Positions 17,527-26,339 of a DNA stretch of 64,000 nucleotides are shown here, piece by piece. Where the stretch lies: contig NZ_JAHBZJ010000006.1 of NCBI RefSeq assembly GCF_019635455.1, positions 124,001 through 188,000 on the forward strand, given 5' to 3'. Below the pieces are notes generated by a model. It was not told the origin of the DNA. It saw only the letters and a program-made list of their open reading frames with translations, and did not search any database. The position numbers and the translations under genes are program-made. Origin of the DNA: Sphingomonas sp. Lineage in GTDB: Bacteria > Pseudomonadota > Alphaproteobacteria > Sphingomonadales > Sphingomonadaceae. Position 1 is the stretch's first letter, and the number at the start of each line of letters is the position of its first letter.

Positions 17527-18533
17527 CCGTCAATCGCCAGTTCGTGCTGATGGCGCGCCCCAGGGGAATGCCGGTCGAAAGCGACTTCGCGCTGCGCGAC
17601 ATGCCGGCACCCGAACCGTGCGAGGGCGAATTCCTGATCCGCAACCATTATGCCTCGATCGACCCGGCGATGCGAAACTGGCTCGACGATGTCGAAAGCT
17701 ACTATCCGCCGGTCCGGATCGGCGATGCGATGCGCGCCGGCACGGTGGGACAGGTCGTGGCCAGCCGCAATGCGGCGTTCCCGGTGGGCGCATGGGTAAA
17801 GGGCGTCAACGCGATCGAACGCTATTCGGTCGGGCGGGCGGGGGACGCGAACCGGCTGATCGATCCCGATCTGGCCGGGTCGATGCGCGACTATATCTCG
17901 GTCGTCGGCGGGGCCAGCCTGACCGCCTATTTCGGCGTGCATCGCATCCTGATGCCGCAGGCGGGGGAGACGTTGCTGGTCAGTTCCGCCGCCGGCGGCG
18001 TCGGCGCCGTCGCGTGCCAGTTGGGCCGGCTGGCCGGCGCGCGGGTGATCGGCATTGCCGGGGGCGTCGAAAAATGCCGGCGACTGGTCGATGAACTCGG
18101 GATCGACCATGCGATCGATCATCGCGGCAGGGACGAAAACGACCTGGCGGCGGAAATCCGGCGGGTGGCGCCCGGCGGGCTGGACATGGTGTTCGAGAAT
18201 GTGGGCGGGGACCCGCTCGATGCGGCGTTGCGCAATCTGGCAAAGGGCGCACGGATCGCGCTGTGCGGCCTCATTTCCGAATATAACCGTCCCCGGCGGG
18301 GCGCACGCAACCTGATGGAGCTGGTGTTCGCCTCCGCGACGATGCGCGGCTTTGTGATGCTCGATTATGCCGAGGCGATTCCCGATGCGACGCGCGCTCT
18401 GTTCGCCCATGCCCGTTCCGGCGAAATCCGCTTCGCGGAGCATGTCGAGGAGGGGATCGACCGGGCCTTCGCGACGCTGATGATGCTGTTCAAGGGCGGC
18501 AATCGCGGCAAGCTGATCCTCAAGATCGCCTGA
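17523..18533 (+). CDS. NADP-dependent MDR-family oxidoreductase (CurA/alkenal-reductase type)
   Basis: A 336-residue medium-chain reductase that lacks the structural zinc motif, as in the quinone/alkenal reductase branch. The start at 17523 overlaps the previous stop by four bases. Family features are NRQFVLMARPRGMP at the N-terminus, HYASIDPAMRNWL, the nucleotide-binding run SSAAGGVGAVACQLGRLAG and FENVGGDPLDAAL. Such enzymes reduce the double bond of alpha,beta-unsaturated carbonyl compounds with NADPH. With the AtuA-like genes it suggests breakdown of a branched or isoprenoid compound. Substrate not predictable. Confidence 0.9.
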   Translation: MTVNRQFVLMARPRGMPVESDFALRDMPAPEPCEGEFLIRNHYASIDPAMRNWLDDVESYYPPVRIGDAMRAGTVGQVVASRNAAFPVGAWVKGVNAIERYSVGRAGDANRLIDPDLAGSMRDYISVVGGASLTAYFGVHRILMPQAGETLLVSSAAGGVGAVACQLGRLAGARVIGIAGGVEKCRRLVDELGIDHAIDHRGRDENDLAAEIRRVAPGGLDMVFENVGGDPLDAALRNLAKGARIALCGLISEYNRPRRGARNLMELVFASATMRGFVMLDYAEAIPDATRALFAHARSGEIRFAEHVEEGIDRAFATLMMLFKGGNRGKLILKIA

Positions 18534-18540
18534 CCGCGCC

Positions 18541-18581
18541 GCCGCCGCGCCGCGCACCCGAAAGGCGCGCAACGCGGCGGC
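18541..18581. terminator. Possible hairpin terminator between convergent genes
   Basis: A 9-bp stem GCCGCCGCG / CGCGGCGGC encloses a GC-rich inner loop, directly after the reductase stop and before the MFS gene end. No T-run is present. Confidence 0.35.
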
Positions 18582-18598
18582 CGACTGGACTGGACCCG

Positions 18599-19951
18599 TC
18601 AGGCCGAAAGGCGCTCCACCTCGCGGCGATAGTCCGGCAGCGCGATCGCGAGCATGGCCAGGATCAGCGGCAGCGTGACCGCGCCGGTGATCGCGATCGA
18701 ATAGCGGAGCGCGGACTGATCGCCGAACCCGAATTCGGTGATCGCCGCGATCACCGCAGCGCCAAGCCCCATGCCGAGCAGGTTGACGATCAGCAGCGCG
18801 ATCGCGGTGACCTGGCCGCGCAGCTGATTGGGCGTCACATCCTGAAGCGCGGCGAGCATGACGCCTTGCGACGCCTGTCCGATCAACGTGCCGATTCCCA
18901 TCAGAACGAGCGAGAGCGTCATATTGGGCATCAGCGGCGCCAGGATCAGCGGCAGCCCCTTGAGCACGGTCGAGACGAGCACGATTCGCATGTTCGCGTC
19001 GCTGCGCCCGGAACGCATCAGGCGCACCGACAGCCAGCCGCCGCACAGCGTGCCGATCGTGCCGCAGACCAGCATCACCGTGCCGTAGGACGCGCCGACC
19101 TGTGCCGGCGTCATGCCATAGGTGCGGATGAGAAAGGTGGGAAACCACAGCGACGTACCGATCGCCAGCAGCGCGATCAGCCCGAGCGAGCCGATCAGCG
19201 ATCCGAACACCAGCTTGCGCTTCCACAGATAGGAGCCGGCGTCGCGCAGCGTCGCTTCCCTCGAAAGCTCCGCCGTCACGTCGCGGCGTTCGGGTTCGCG
19301 GATCAGCAGCATCAGCGCGGCGATCAACACCCCCGGTGCCGCGACGCACAGGAACACCGCCTGCCATGGCGCGAACTGGCCGATGCCGGGGATGTGCAGG
19401 CCCCCGGCGCGGGTGAACATGCCGAGCAGATAGCCGCCGATCAGCAGCGCGAGGCCCCCCCCGATCGGATAGCCGATCGCATAGAAGCTGATGGGCAGTG
19501 CGCGACGGGCGCGGTCGAAATAGTCGCTGATCAGCGAATAGGCCGTCGGGCTGAGCGTCGCCTCGCCCGCGCCCACCCCGATCCGCGCGATGAACAGCGC
19601 GACGAAACTGCCCGCAAAGCCGCAACTCGCGGTCATCAGCGACCAGAAGATCACGCCCCACATGATCAGCACCGATCGCCGCTTCGTGCGATCGACGAAG
19701 CGGCCGATCGGCAGCGCCGAGATCGAATACATGATCGAGAAGGCGAAGCCCTGAAGCAGGCCCATCTCGAAATCGCCAAGGCCCAAGTCGCGCTGGATCG
19801 GCCCGACCATCAGCGTCAGGACGCGCGCGTCGATGGCGCTGAAGCAATAGCCCACGAACAGGATTGCGACGACCAGCCAGGGATACAGGCCGCCGGTCGG
19901 CGTCCGGTCGGCGGCGCGCGGCGCCGTCGCGGCGACGGATCCGGTCACCAT
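18599..19951 (-). CDS. MFS transporter
   Basis: A 450-residue, strongly hydrophobic protein with about 12 transmembrane segments. The MFS signature lies between helices 2 and 3 (LPIGRFVDRTKRRSVLIM), and GVGAGEATLSPTAYSLISDYF, typical of spinster-like or anion:cation symporter groups, follows (cited in part). Its start overlaps the end of the SDR gene by 7 bases, so it is the last gene of the - strand operon 24948-18599. It probably imports or exports the small organic acid handled by that operon; the substrate cannot be told from sequence. Confidence 0.9.
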   Translation of the reverse strand: MVTGSVAATAPRAADRTPTGGLYPWLVVAILFVGYCFSAIDARVLTLMVGPIQRDLGLGDFEMGLLQGFAFSIMYSISALPIGRFVDRTKRRSVLIMWGVIFWSLMTASCGFAGSFVALFIARIGVGAGEATLSPTAYSLISDYFDRARRALPISFYAIGYPIGGGLALLIGGYLLGMFTRAGGLHIPGIGQFAPWQAVFLCVAAPGVLIAALMLLIREPERRDVTAELSREATLRDAGSYLWKRKLVFGSLIGSLGLIALLAIGTSLWFPTFLIRTYGMTPAQVGASYGTVMLVCGTIGTLCGGWLSVRLMRSGRSDANMRIVLVSTVLKGLPLILAPLMPNMTLSLVLMGIGTLIGQASQGVMLAALQDVTPNQLRGQVTAIALLIVNLLGMGLGAAVIAAITEFGFGDQSALRYSIAITGAVTLPLILAMLAIALPDYRREVERLSA

Positions 19952-20814
19952 GCCGATGGCGGGTCAGCGCGGGCGATGATCTGTTCGTGGCGGGCGTTCA
20001 GCAATTGATCGTTCTCCGCACTGTCGGGCAGCATCCAGAACCGCCCTTCCGCCACGCAGTCAAGCGCGAAGGCGGCGACCTCTTCGGGTTCGGTCAGCTT
20101 GAGCTTGAGGCCGGTCGCGACGAGCAGATCGTCCATCGACTTGTAGGCGACGTTCCGCTGCGATTCATGTTCGACATAGTCGTCGGGCCGGACCGCGCCA
20201 GAGGCGAGGATGCCGGTATTGACGGTGTGCGGGCCTGGGAAGAGCAGGCCGGCCTTCAGCTTCCCGCCCTCGCGCAGCAATTGCTGGTGCAGCACTTCGG
20301 TGATGCTGGTCACCGCCGCCTTGGTCGCGGCATAGATCGGCGTGTTGGGCAGCGAGCGTAGCCCGCCATTGGTGGAGGAGGTGTTGATCACCATCCCCTC
20401 CTGCCCGGCGGCGAGCATGCGCGGCACATAGGCGGCGATGCCATGCACCACGCCCAGCACATTGACGTCGATGCCCCAGCGCCAGTCGCTGAGCGGAAGG
20501 TCCCAGATCTTGCGCTGCGATTCGCCCAGCCCGACGCCGGCATTGTTGAAGAGCAGGTGGACCGTCTCGAACGCATCGAACACCCGGTCCGCAGTCTCGC
20601 GGACCGACGCCTCCTTGGTGACGTCGCAGGCGAGCGCGAGCGTTCGGCCCGCGCCGAGTGCATCGATCTCCTCCCGCACCTGTTCCAGCCGCGCCGGATC
20701 GATATCCACGATCACGACATGCGCGCCGGCGCGGGCAAGGTCTGCGCACAGACACTTGCCGACCCCGCTCGCACCACCGGTCACGACGGCGACCTTGCCC
20801 GAGAAATCCTGCAT
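19945..20814 (-). CDS. Short-chain dehydrogenase/reductase
   Basis: A 289-residue SDR. The ATG at 20814 shares its last base region with the stop of the upstream gene (one-base overlap), giving the start MQDFSGKVAVVTGGASGVGK. It has the cofactor motif TGGASGVG, NNAGVG, and the catalytic Ser/Tyr/Lys set with YAATK. An acidic residue after the second strand (VDIDPAR) suggests NAD preference. It belongs to the operon with the acetoacetate decarboxylase-like and Rieske genes and probably oxidizes a hydroxyl group formed by the oxygenase. Substrate unknown. Confidence 0.92.
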   Translation of the reverse strand: MQDFSGKVAVVTGGASGVGKCLCADLARAGAHVVIVDIDPARLEQVREEIDALGAGRTLALACDVTKEASVRETADRVFDAFETVHLLFNNAGVGLGESQRKIWDLPLSDWRWGIDVNVLGVVHGIAAYVPRMLAAGQEGMVINTSSTNGGLRSLPNTPIYAATKAAVTSITEVLHQQLLREGGKLKAGLLFPGPHTVNTGILASGAVRPDDYVEHESQRNVAYKSMDDLLVATGLKLKLTEPEEVAAFALDCVAEGRFWMLPDSAENDQLLNARHEQIIARADPPSAW

Positions 20815-21614
20815 CAGGCAGCCTGCTTCCGGCCGAGTTCGACGCCGATGTTGCGCGGATCGTCGAACCGGCCGACCCAGTGCGGCGCGATCCATTCGCC
20901 CGGCACGGTGCGCAGGATCTGGCCGCCGGTGCGCGTGCCGCCCTCGACATAGTTCATCGAGGTGAGCTTGCGCACCGGGATGTCCGCGAGCGGATCATAG
21001 GCCGAATCGCGCAGCGTGATCGTGCCGGTCATCGCGCGGCGATCGCTGTAGTTGCGTTCCCAGTTGAGGCGCGTGAGATAGACGTCGCCGTCGAACGCGC
21101 CGGGATCCTGGATCGCCACCAGCCCCTTGTAGCAGAACAGATGCTCCTCGAACTTGAGCGGCTGGTCGATGCTCTCGCCGATCGTCCCTTCGATCTCGAA
21201 ATAGGGGATGCCGTGGCGGGTGCAGGTAGCGCGCAGACGATCGCCGTCGCGCTCGAAATGGGTCTGGGCGATCTTCTTCGGCTCGCCGAAACGCTCGCGG
21301 CCCGAAGTGACGACGCTTTCGCCCTCCATCGCCATGTGAAAGCAATAGGCGCCGGGCGCGCCTTCATGCGTGCAGGTCACGCCGACCGTCAACGCGCCGA
21401 TCTCGACCGCGTCGGTTTCGGTGACGTGCATGGTCACATGCATCATCTGAAGCCAGATTTCCGGGCGCTCCACCGCTTCCAGCGGGCGCGGCAGCAAGGC
21501 GTCGATCACCTCGCGATCGGTTTCATAGGTGGCGCGGATGCCGTAAACCGAATTGCGCAGCATGCCCGCATCGCGCGATGCGGCGGGACCCTGGACGTAG
21601 CGAAGGCGTGTCAT
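20814..21614 (-). CDS. Acetoacetate decarboxylase family protein
   Basis: A 266-residue member of the acetoacetate decarboxylase (ADC) family. The recognizable core is RERFGEPKKIAQTHF, where the EPKK lysines correspond to the Schiff-base Lys region of ADC, and the length fits the family. Members outside solventogenic clostridia have varied activities, including decarboxylase, aldolase or dehydratase, so the true reaction is open. It lies 57 bases after the Rieske gene and overlaps the SDR start by one base. Confidence 0.82.
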   Translation of the reverse strand: MTRLRYVQGPAASRDAGMLRNSVYGIRATYETDREVIDALLPRPLEAVERPEIWLQMMHVTMHVTETDAVEIGALTVGVTCTHEGAPGAYCFHMAMEGESVVTSGRERFGEPKKIAQTHFERDGDRLRATCTRHGIPYFEIEGTIGESIDQPLKFEEHLFCYKGLVAIQDPGAFDGDVYLTRLNWERNYSDRRAMTGTITLRDSAYDPLADIPVRKLTSMNYVEGGTRTGGQILRTVPGEWIAPHWVGRFDDPRNIGVELGRKQAA

Positions 21615-21671
21615 GGCATTCTCCTGACTTCGTGATTTGTGTCGGCCGGTCGGACCGGCGCGATGGGGGAA

Positions 21672-22679
21672 TTATTCGGCCGCGACCGCAAGTTCGCCGC
21701 CTTCGGGACCGTCGGCGTAGAACTGTTCGAAATATTTGCGGAAACGCAGGATCGGCCCGTCGCCGTCGCACAGGAACGGCCGTTCGAGATGGATCTTGTT
21801 CGCCCAGATGGGAATGTCGCCCTCGACCCCGGCCTGGCCACAGGTGTTGGCGATCGCCGCCTTCACCGCCGCTTCCTGCGGCGAGCCGGGCTCGACCCTG
21901 GGATGGGTGAAACAGAAGCGCAGTTCGACATCGTCGCGCTCGACCGGGGTCGCGATCACCAGCAGGCTGAGCTCGACGATACCCTTCAGCCGGGTATATT
22001 TCTGGCCGGCACCGTTCTGCACCGTTTCCACCGAATAGGGGATCTGCCGGGTTTCGCCATCGATCGGCACGGTGCGGTGGCCGCGCGCGACGCTGCGGCG
22101 CTGGACGCCGTCATAGCTGGTTTCGCCCTCCGGCACCGCGTCCATCTGATGGACATAGGCGAAATGGGCGACATCGACGCCGTTCTCGGCGATTTCCTGC
22201 GGGTTGCTGGCAAAGCGCCATTCGCGCTTGGTCGGTTCGGCCCACTCGGCGTCGGTGAATTCGGGATAGTCGATGACGTCGAACGCCGGTTCGGCATTGT
22301 CGGGATGATACCAGGCCCAGATCACGCCCGATTTCTCGACCAGCGGATAGGCGCGGGTCAGTGGTTCCCGTTTCGCACGCGGCGGAAACGCCTTGGCATA
22401 GGGGATCTTGCTGCAAAAGCCGTCGGGGCGATACTGCCACGCGTGGAACGGGCAGCGGATGCTGTCCCCCTCGACCGTGCCGCCGATGCCGAGATGCGCG
22501 CCGAGATGCGGGCAATAGGCGTCGAGCAGTCCCGCCTCGCCCTGTTCGTTCCGGAAGAGGACGAGGTCGCGACCGAAATAGCGCAGTGCGCGCACATCAC
22601 CGATCGCCAGATCGCCGCTATAGCCGATGCCAAACCATCCGAACGGAATGGACATCGGGAATCGTTCGACCTTTGACAC
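21672..22679 (-). CDS. Rieske non-haem iron oxygenase (KshA-like architecture)
   Basis: The GTG at 22679 is preferred because AGGAGAG lies seven bases upstream; an internal ATG at 22655 is the alternative. The 335-residue product has a Rieske [2Fe-2S] motif (YCPHLGAHLG ... CPFHAWQY, about residues 55-85) and a mononuclear iron motif ENGVDVAHFAYVH. The N-terminal part (WFGIGYSGDLAIGDVRALRY) resembles the KshA/DAF-36 sterol oxygenase branch. A cognate reductase is not encoded in the window. Given the steroid-ring operon downstream, a steroid or other polycyclic substrate is possible but unproven. Confidence 0.88.
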   Translation of the reverse strand: MSKVERFPMSIPFGWFGIGYSGDLAIGDVRALRYFGRDLVLFRNEQGEAGLLDAYCPHLGAHLGIGGTVEGDSIRCPFHAWQYRPDGFCSKIPYAKAFPPRAKREPLTRAYPLVEKSGVIWAWYHPDNAEPAFDVIDYPEFTDAEWAEPTKREWRFASNPQEIAENGVDVAHFAYVHQMDAVPEGETSYDGVQRRSVARGHRTVPIDGETRQIPYSVETVQNGAGQKYTRLKGIVELSLLVIATPVERDDVELRFCFTHPRVEPGSPQEAAVKAAIANTCGQAGVEGDIPIWANKIHLERPFLCDGDGPILRFRKYFEQFYADGPEGGELAVAAE

Positions 22680-22787
22680 GGGCCGCTCTCCTATCATCGC
22701 GTCTGTTTGGCAGCATACTAGCCGGACGAGACGCAAAGGTAAGACAGTCGCGGTGTACGCTTTGTACACAAAGGTGGACAATTGCCG

Positions 22788-23693
22788 CTATTTGCGGCGG
22801 GCAATGTCCTTCGCCATGGCGGGGCGCACCTTCACCCGCGACACGCTCTTGACCAGATAGTTGATGAACGCGCGCGAGGAGGCGGGCATGATGCCCGGCG
22901 AATAGACCGCCCAGCACTCGCGGTCATAATAGGCCCATTCCTCGTCCAGCGCGACGACCGATCCGTCGATCAGCGAATCGATCAGGATGCTGACCGGCAG
23001 GCTGGCGATGCCGATTCCCCGTCGCACCGCGCTGCGCAGCGCGATCCCGCTGTTGCTGCGCCAGCGTGGATCGACCTTCACCTCGATCCCGCCGTTGAAG
23101 ACGAGCGTCGAGCTGAGATCGGTCAGGCAGTCGAAATTGCGCAGGTCGGAGGGGCCGGTCGGCCAGCCATGCTGATCGACATAATCGCGCGAGGCGCACA
23201 GACAGTGGGAGAGATAGCCGAACATCCGCGCCTTGCGGTTCGAATCGGACAATTGTCCGTAGCGGATGACGAGATCGAACCGCTCCTGCGCGACGTCGCC
23301 TTCGTCGAGATAGGCGATCGGCTCGATCTTGATCCCCGGGTTGCCGCGGCTGAAATCGGCGAGCAGGGTGGACATATAGTCCGATCCGAAGATGTCGCTG
23401 AGGCCGATGCGCAGCCGGCCGACCGGCTCCGCGCTGTAGCGCCCGATCGCATATTCGACGTTGCGGAGCCGTTCCTGAAGCTCCGAACATTCGCCATGGA
23501 ACACCTTGCCCGCGTCGGTCAGCGACAGGCGGCGCGTGGTGCGGATCAGCAACTGGGCGCCAAGCCGGTCCTCAAGTTCCTGGACGGTCTTGCTGATGAA
23601 CGATTTGGAGACGCCCAGCTTGCGCCCGGCGGCGGTGAAGCTGCCATAGCGTACGACCGCCAGAAATTCCTCGATCCCGCGCCATTCCGACAT
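22788..23693 (-). CDS. LysR-family transcriptional regulator
   Basis: A 301-residue regulator with the N-terminal LysR helix-turn-helix (EEFLAVVRYGSFTAAGRKLG, then SKSFISKTVQELEDRLGAQL) and a periplasmic-binding-fold effector domain (about 90-295). It is encoded inside the catabolic gene run, between the amidohydrolase and the Rieske gene, in the same direction. The 108-base gap before the Rieske gene contains AT-rich sequence (GTACACAAAGG) and is a plausible target. It probably activates the oxygenase-decarboxylase-SDR-MFS genes in response to their substrate. Confidence 0.93.
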   Translation of the reverse strand: MSEWRGIEEFLAVVRYGSFTAAGRKLGVSKSFISKTVQELEDRLGAQLLIRTTRRLSLTDAGKVFHGECSELQERLRNVEYAIGRYSAEPVGRLRIGLSDIFGSDYMSTLLADFSRGNPGIKIEPIAYLDEGDVAQERFDLVIRYGQLSDSNRKARMFGYLSHCLCASRDYVDQHGWPTGPSDLRNFDCLTDLSSTLVFNGGIEVKVDPRWRSNSGIALRSAVRRGIGIASLPVSILIDSLIDGSVVALDEEWAYYDRECWAVYSPGIMPASSRAFINYLVKSVSRVKVRPAMAKDIARRK

Positions 23694-23754
23694 GATTCAC
23701 CCCCGCCCAACATCGCTGCCGGACGGGGGTGCGGAACCTGCGACCGTCCGATGC

Positions 23755-24948
23755 CTATTCGGCCGCGTGCTTGAGGAAATTCTCGCGCTTCGGACCGATC
23801 CGCTTCGCGATATCCCACATGGCCTTTTCGTCAACGTCATAGAGTTCGAGCGAGTTGGTGCCGAGCATCTTCTGGATATCCTCGTCCGGCAGACCGCCCA
23901 GGCTCTCGATCATCTTCTGGAGCGTGTTGGGCCAGGTGCCTTCGGGATGCGGATAGTCGGTCCCCCACAGGATGCGGTCGATGCCGATCTCGTAATAGGA
24001 CTGGGTCGTCTCCTCGTCCGGCAGCGCCGAACAGCCGACCCACACGTTGCGGGCGAAATACTCGCTCGGCTTCATGCTCATATTGGCATAATAATCGCCC
24101 AGCTTGCCGCTGGTGTGCTTGGCCGAGGCGCGGATGTCCATCAGCTGAAGGATCCAGGGGAACCAGAACTCGCCGCCCGCTTCGGTAAAGCAGACCTTGA
24201 GGTCGGGATAGTCCTCGAACACGCCGCCGAACGTCATCCCCCATAGCGGGCGCGTCATCCAGAACGCATATTCGCACAGATAGGTGCCGATCCAGCCGGG
24301 CTGGCTGATGTCATAGCCGGGCGAGGCGCCCGAATGAAAATGCAGCGGCATTTTCATTTCCTGAAGCATCGCCCACACCGGATGATATTTGCGGTGATTG
24401 TAGAGATCGAACTCGCCGGAAAAGGCGGGGAAGAACACGCCCTTCAGGCCGTTTTCCTTGGCCCACAGAATTTCCTTCTTCGTCTCTTCGATGTCGTACA
24501 GCGCCGGGACGACGGCCAGGCCGATGCGGCGATGCGGATCCTCCTGGCAGAAATCGGCCATCCAGCGGTTGTGGGCGCGCGCGCCGGCCCATTGCAGCTC
24601 TGCCCGGTCGCGGGAGGGCTTGAGGCCGATATCCGCGCCAAAGGGCGGGGCGTTGCGTTCGGTGATGCCGTCGGGGAACAATACTTCCGCCACCACGCCG
24701 TCGCCGTCGAGGATCTTGTTGCGCATCGCGCCGTCCCACGCGCCCTCAAGCCCGTCGCCGACCTTCGCCCGCCATTTGGTGTTGAAATCGTCGATCAGGA
24801 ACTGCTTTTCATGCTCCTCGCGCGCCTTGATCTCGAGCGGCACGGTCTCGTCGAAAATCTGGTGATATTTGGAGTCGAGATAATCCCGGTAACGCTCCGG
24901 GGGGAGGCCGGCATGGCCGTCCGACGAAATGACGAGATAGCGGTCCAT
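23755..24948 (-). CDS. Amidohydrolase-family (TIM-barrel) hydrolase or decarboxylase
   Basis: A 397-residue amidohydrolase-2 type protein. The N-terminus YLVISSDGHAGLPPERYRDY has the D-x-H metal-ligand motif, and the C-terminal part has ILWGTDYPHPEGTWPN with the conserved Asp. Members hydrolyse ring or C-N bonds or act as decarboxylases (ACMSD-like). It is the first gene of the run that continues with LysR, Rieske, ADC-like, SDR and MFS genes. It likely acts on a product of the oxygenase. Exact substrate unknown. Confidence 0.88.
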   Translation of the reverse strand: MDRYLVISSDGHAGLPPERYRDYLDSKYHQIFDETVPLEIKAREEHEKQFLIDDFNTKWRAKVGDGLEGAWDGAMRNKILDGDGVVAEVLFPDGITERNAPPFGADIGLKPSRDRAELQWAGARAHNRWMADFCQEDPHRRIGLAVVPALYDIEETKKEILWAKENGLKGVFFPAFSGEFDLYNHRKYHPVWAMLQEMKMPLHFHSGASPGYDISQPGWIGTYLCEYAFWMTRPLWGMTFGGVFEDYPDLKVCFTEAGGEFWFPWILQLMDIRASAKHTSGKLGDYYANMSMKPSEYFARNVWVGCSALPDEETTQSYYEIGIDRILWGTDYPHPEGTWPNTLQKMIESLGGLPDEDIQKMLGTNSLELYDVDEKAMWDIAKRIGPKRENFLKHAAE

Positions 24949-25075
24949 AATCCTTCTCCGGCATCGTTATGGTCTGGCGCTGCGGTGCCGGTGCCGCCGA
25001 TGGGCGACGCCGGTTGCGCTTGGCCGGCAGTTTAGACGCGCGCGACACCGGATAAAGCGGGGCGGCAAGAACGCT

Positions 25076-26314
25076 TTATTGCCCTGAGTGGACAATGGCC
25101 CGGGAAGCGGCACCGCGAACGACAAAGCCTAGCGCCGCCACCGCCAGCACGATCGCCAGCGCGAACGGCGCGTCGTGCCAGCGTCCATAGGCGGCGGTCG
25201 CGATGATCGGCGGCAGGGTGATCGAGGCGCCAGCGATGAACGAAACCGCCGTGGCGATCGCGACCTGCTGCTCGTCGGTGCCGGCGAGCGAGGCCTGCGC
25301 GCTGTAGCCCGGCCTGCCTAGACCATAGCCGAAGCTGGCGACGATGAAGCCGATCGTCGCATGGAGCGCCGAGTCGCCAACCAGTGGAATCAGGTTGCCG
25401 AGCAATGCCAGCGTGCCGCCCAGCTGGGTCATCCGGCGCGGGGTGATCGCCACGAGGCGCGGTAACGCCCATTGCGCGGTGAGCGCGGCGAGCGCGCCGC
25501 CGGTCATCGTCAGCCCGATCAGCGTCTGTGCGGCCGCTGGTGCATCGCCGCTACGGTCGATCAGCACGAAGCCGGTGGTATAGATGTTGATCGCCTGCGC
25601 GCAGCACAGGAAGATGCCGAAATTGAGCGGGGCGGCGGTGGCGGGCTGGCGCCAGATGTCCTGAAGACGCACATGGCGCCCGGCCGCCGGAACGCTGGCC
25701 TGCTCCGGGTGACGGCGCCGCTCGTGGGGGAGCAGCAGGAAGGACGCGGCGAGGGTCAGCAGGCCGATCATCATATAGGCGAGCATCGGCCCGGTCGCGC
25801 CGAGTGGGCGCATCATCAGGAACGGCGCGACCGCCGGGCCGACGATGGTGCCAAGGCTGAGCGCCCCGGCGAGGCTGGTGAGCGCGCGGGTACGATCGGC
25901 GCCGAGCGTGTTGCGCGCGACGAGCGTCTGGGTGGCGATCGCCGAGGCCGATCCCAGCAGCCCGAAGATCGCGCGCAGGAAGAAGAAGATCAGGAAACAG
26001 GCGAGCGGCCCGACGATCCCGTTCATGCCGAGCGCGACCGCGCCGGCGCACCCCGCCATCGACAGCGAAAAGCCGATCAGCCCGGCACGGATGAAGAGGT
26101 TGCAGCCATGGCCGGCGACGTGCCGCGTCCAGAAAGGCGAACTGATCGCCCAGGTGAACGCGGACAGCGAAAAGATGCTGGCCACCAGATAATCGGCCAT
26201 CCCGATCATCCGGCCGATCGCCGGCATGATCGAGATAAGACCGGTATTGCCGATCGCGGTGAGGAAGGTGACGACCCCCAGGAAAAGGATCAGCGGTCCG
26301 ACCCGGGGATGCAT
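25076..26314 (-). CDS. MFS transporter
   Basis: A 412-residue hydrophobic protein with about 12 membrane segments. ATG 26314 is chosen because it starts at the first helix (MHPRVGPLILFLGVVTFLTA) and lies 25 bases after the TonB receptor stop; a longer frame to 26386 would overlap that gene. Motif-A-like sequence is weak, while FLRAIFGLLGSASAIATQTL in the middle fits MFS carriers. Its position behind the TonB-dependent receptor suggests the two move the same compound across outer and inner membranes. Confidence 0.88.
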   Translation of the reverse strand: MHPRVGPLILFLGVVTFLTAIGNTGLISIMPAIGRMIGMADYLVASIFSLSAFTWAISSPFWTRHVAGHGCNLFIRAGLIGFSLSMAGCAGAVALGMNGIVGPLACFLIFFFLRAIFGLLGSASAIATQTLVARNTLGADRTRALTSLAGALSLGTIVGPAVAPFLMMRPLGATGPMLAYMMIGLLTLAASFLLLPHERRRHPEQASVPAAGRHVRLQDIWRQPATAAPLNFGIFLCCAQAINIYTTGFVLIDRSGDAPAAAQTLIGLTMTGGALAALTAQWALPRLVAITPRRMTQLGGTLALLGNLIPLVGDSALHATIGFIVASFGYGLGRPGYSAQASLAGTDEQQVAIATAVSFIAGASITLPPIIATAAYGRWHDAPFALAIVLAVAALGFVVRGAASRAIVHSGQ

Positions 26315-26339
26315 CACGTCCGTCGCTCTTGGCCGGGGA

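Noticed and set aside
17358..19847. Very long open frame (829 codons) on the - strand across the reductase and MFS genes
   Set aside because: It lies antisense or out of frame to two well-recognized genes, is rich in Arg, Ala, Asp and Gly, and has no family motifs. Such shadows are common at this GC content.
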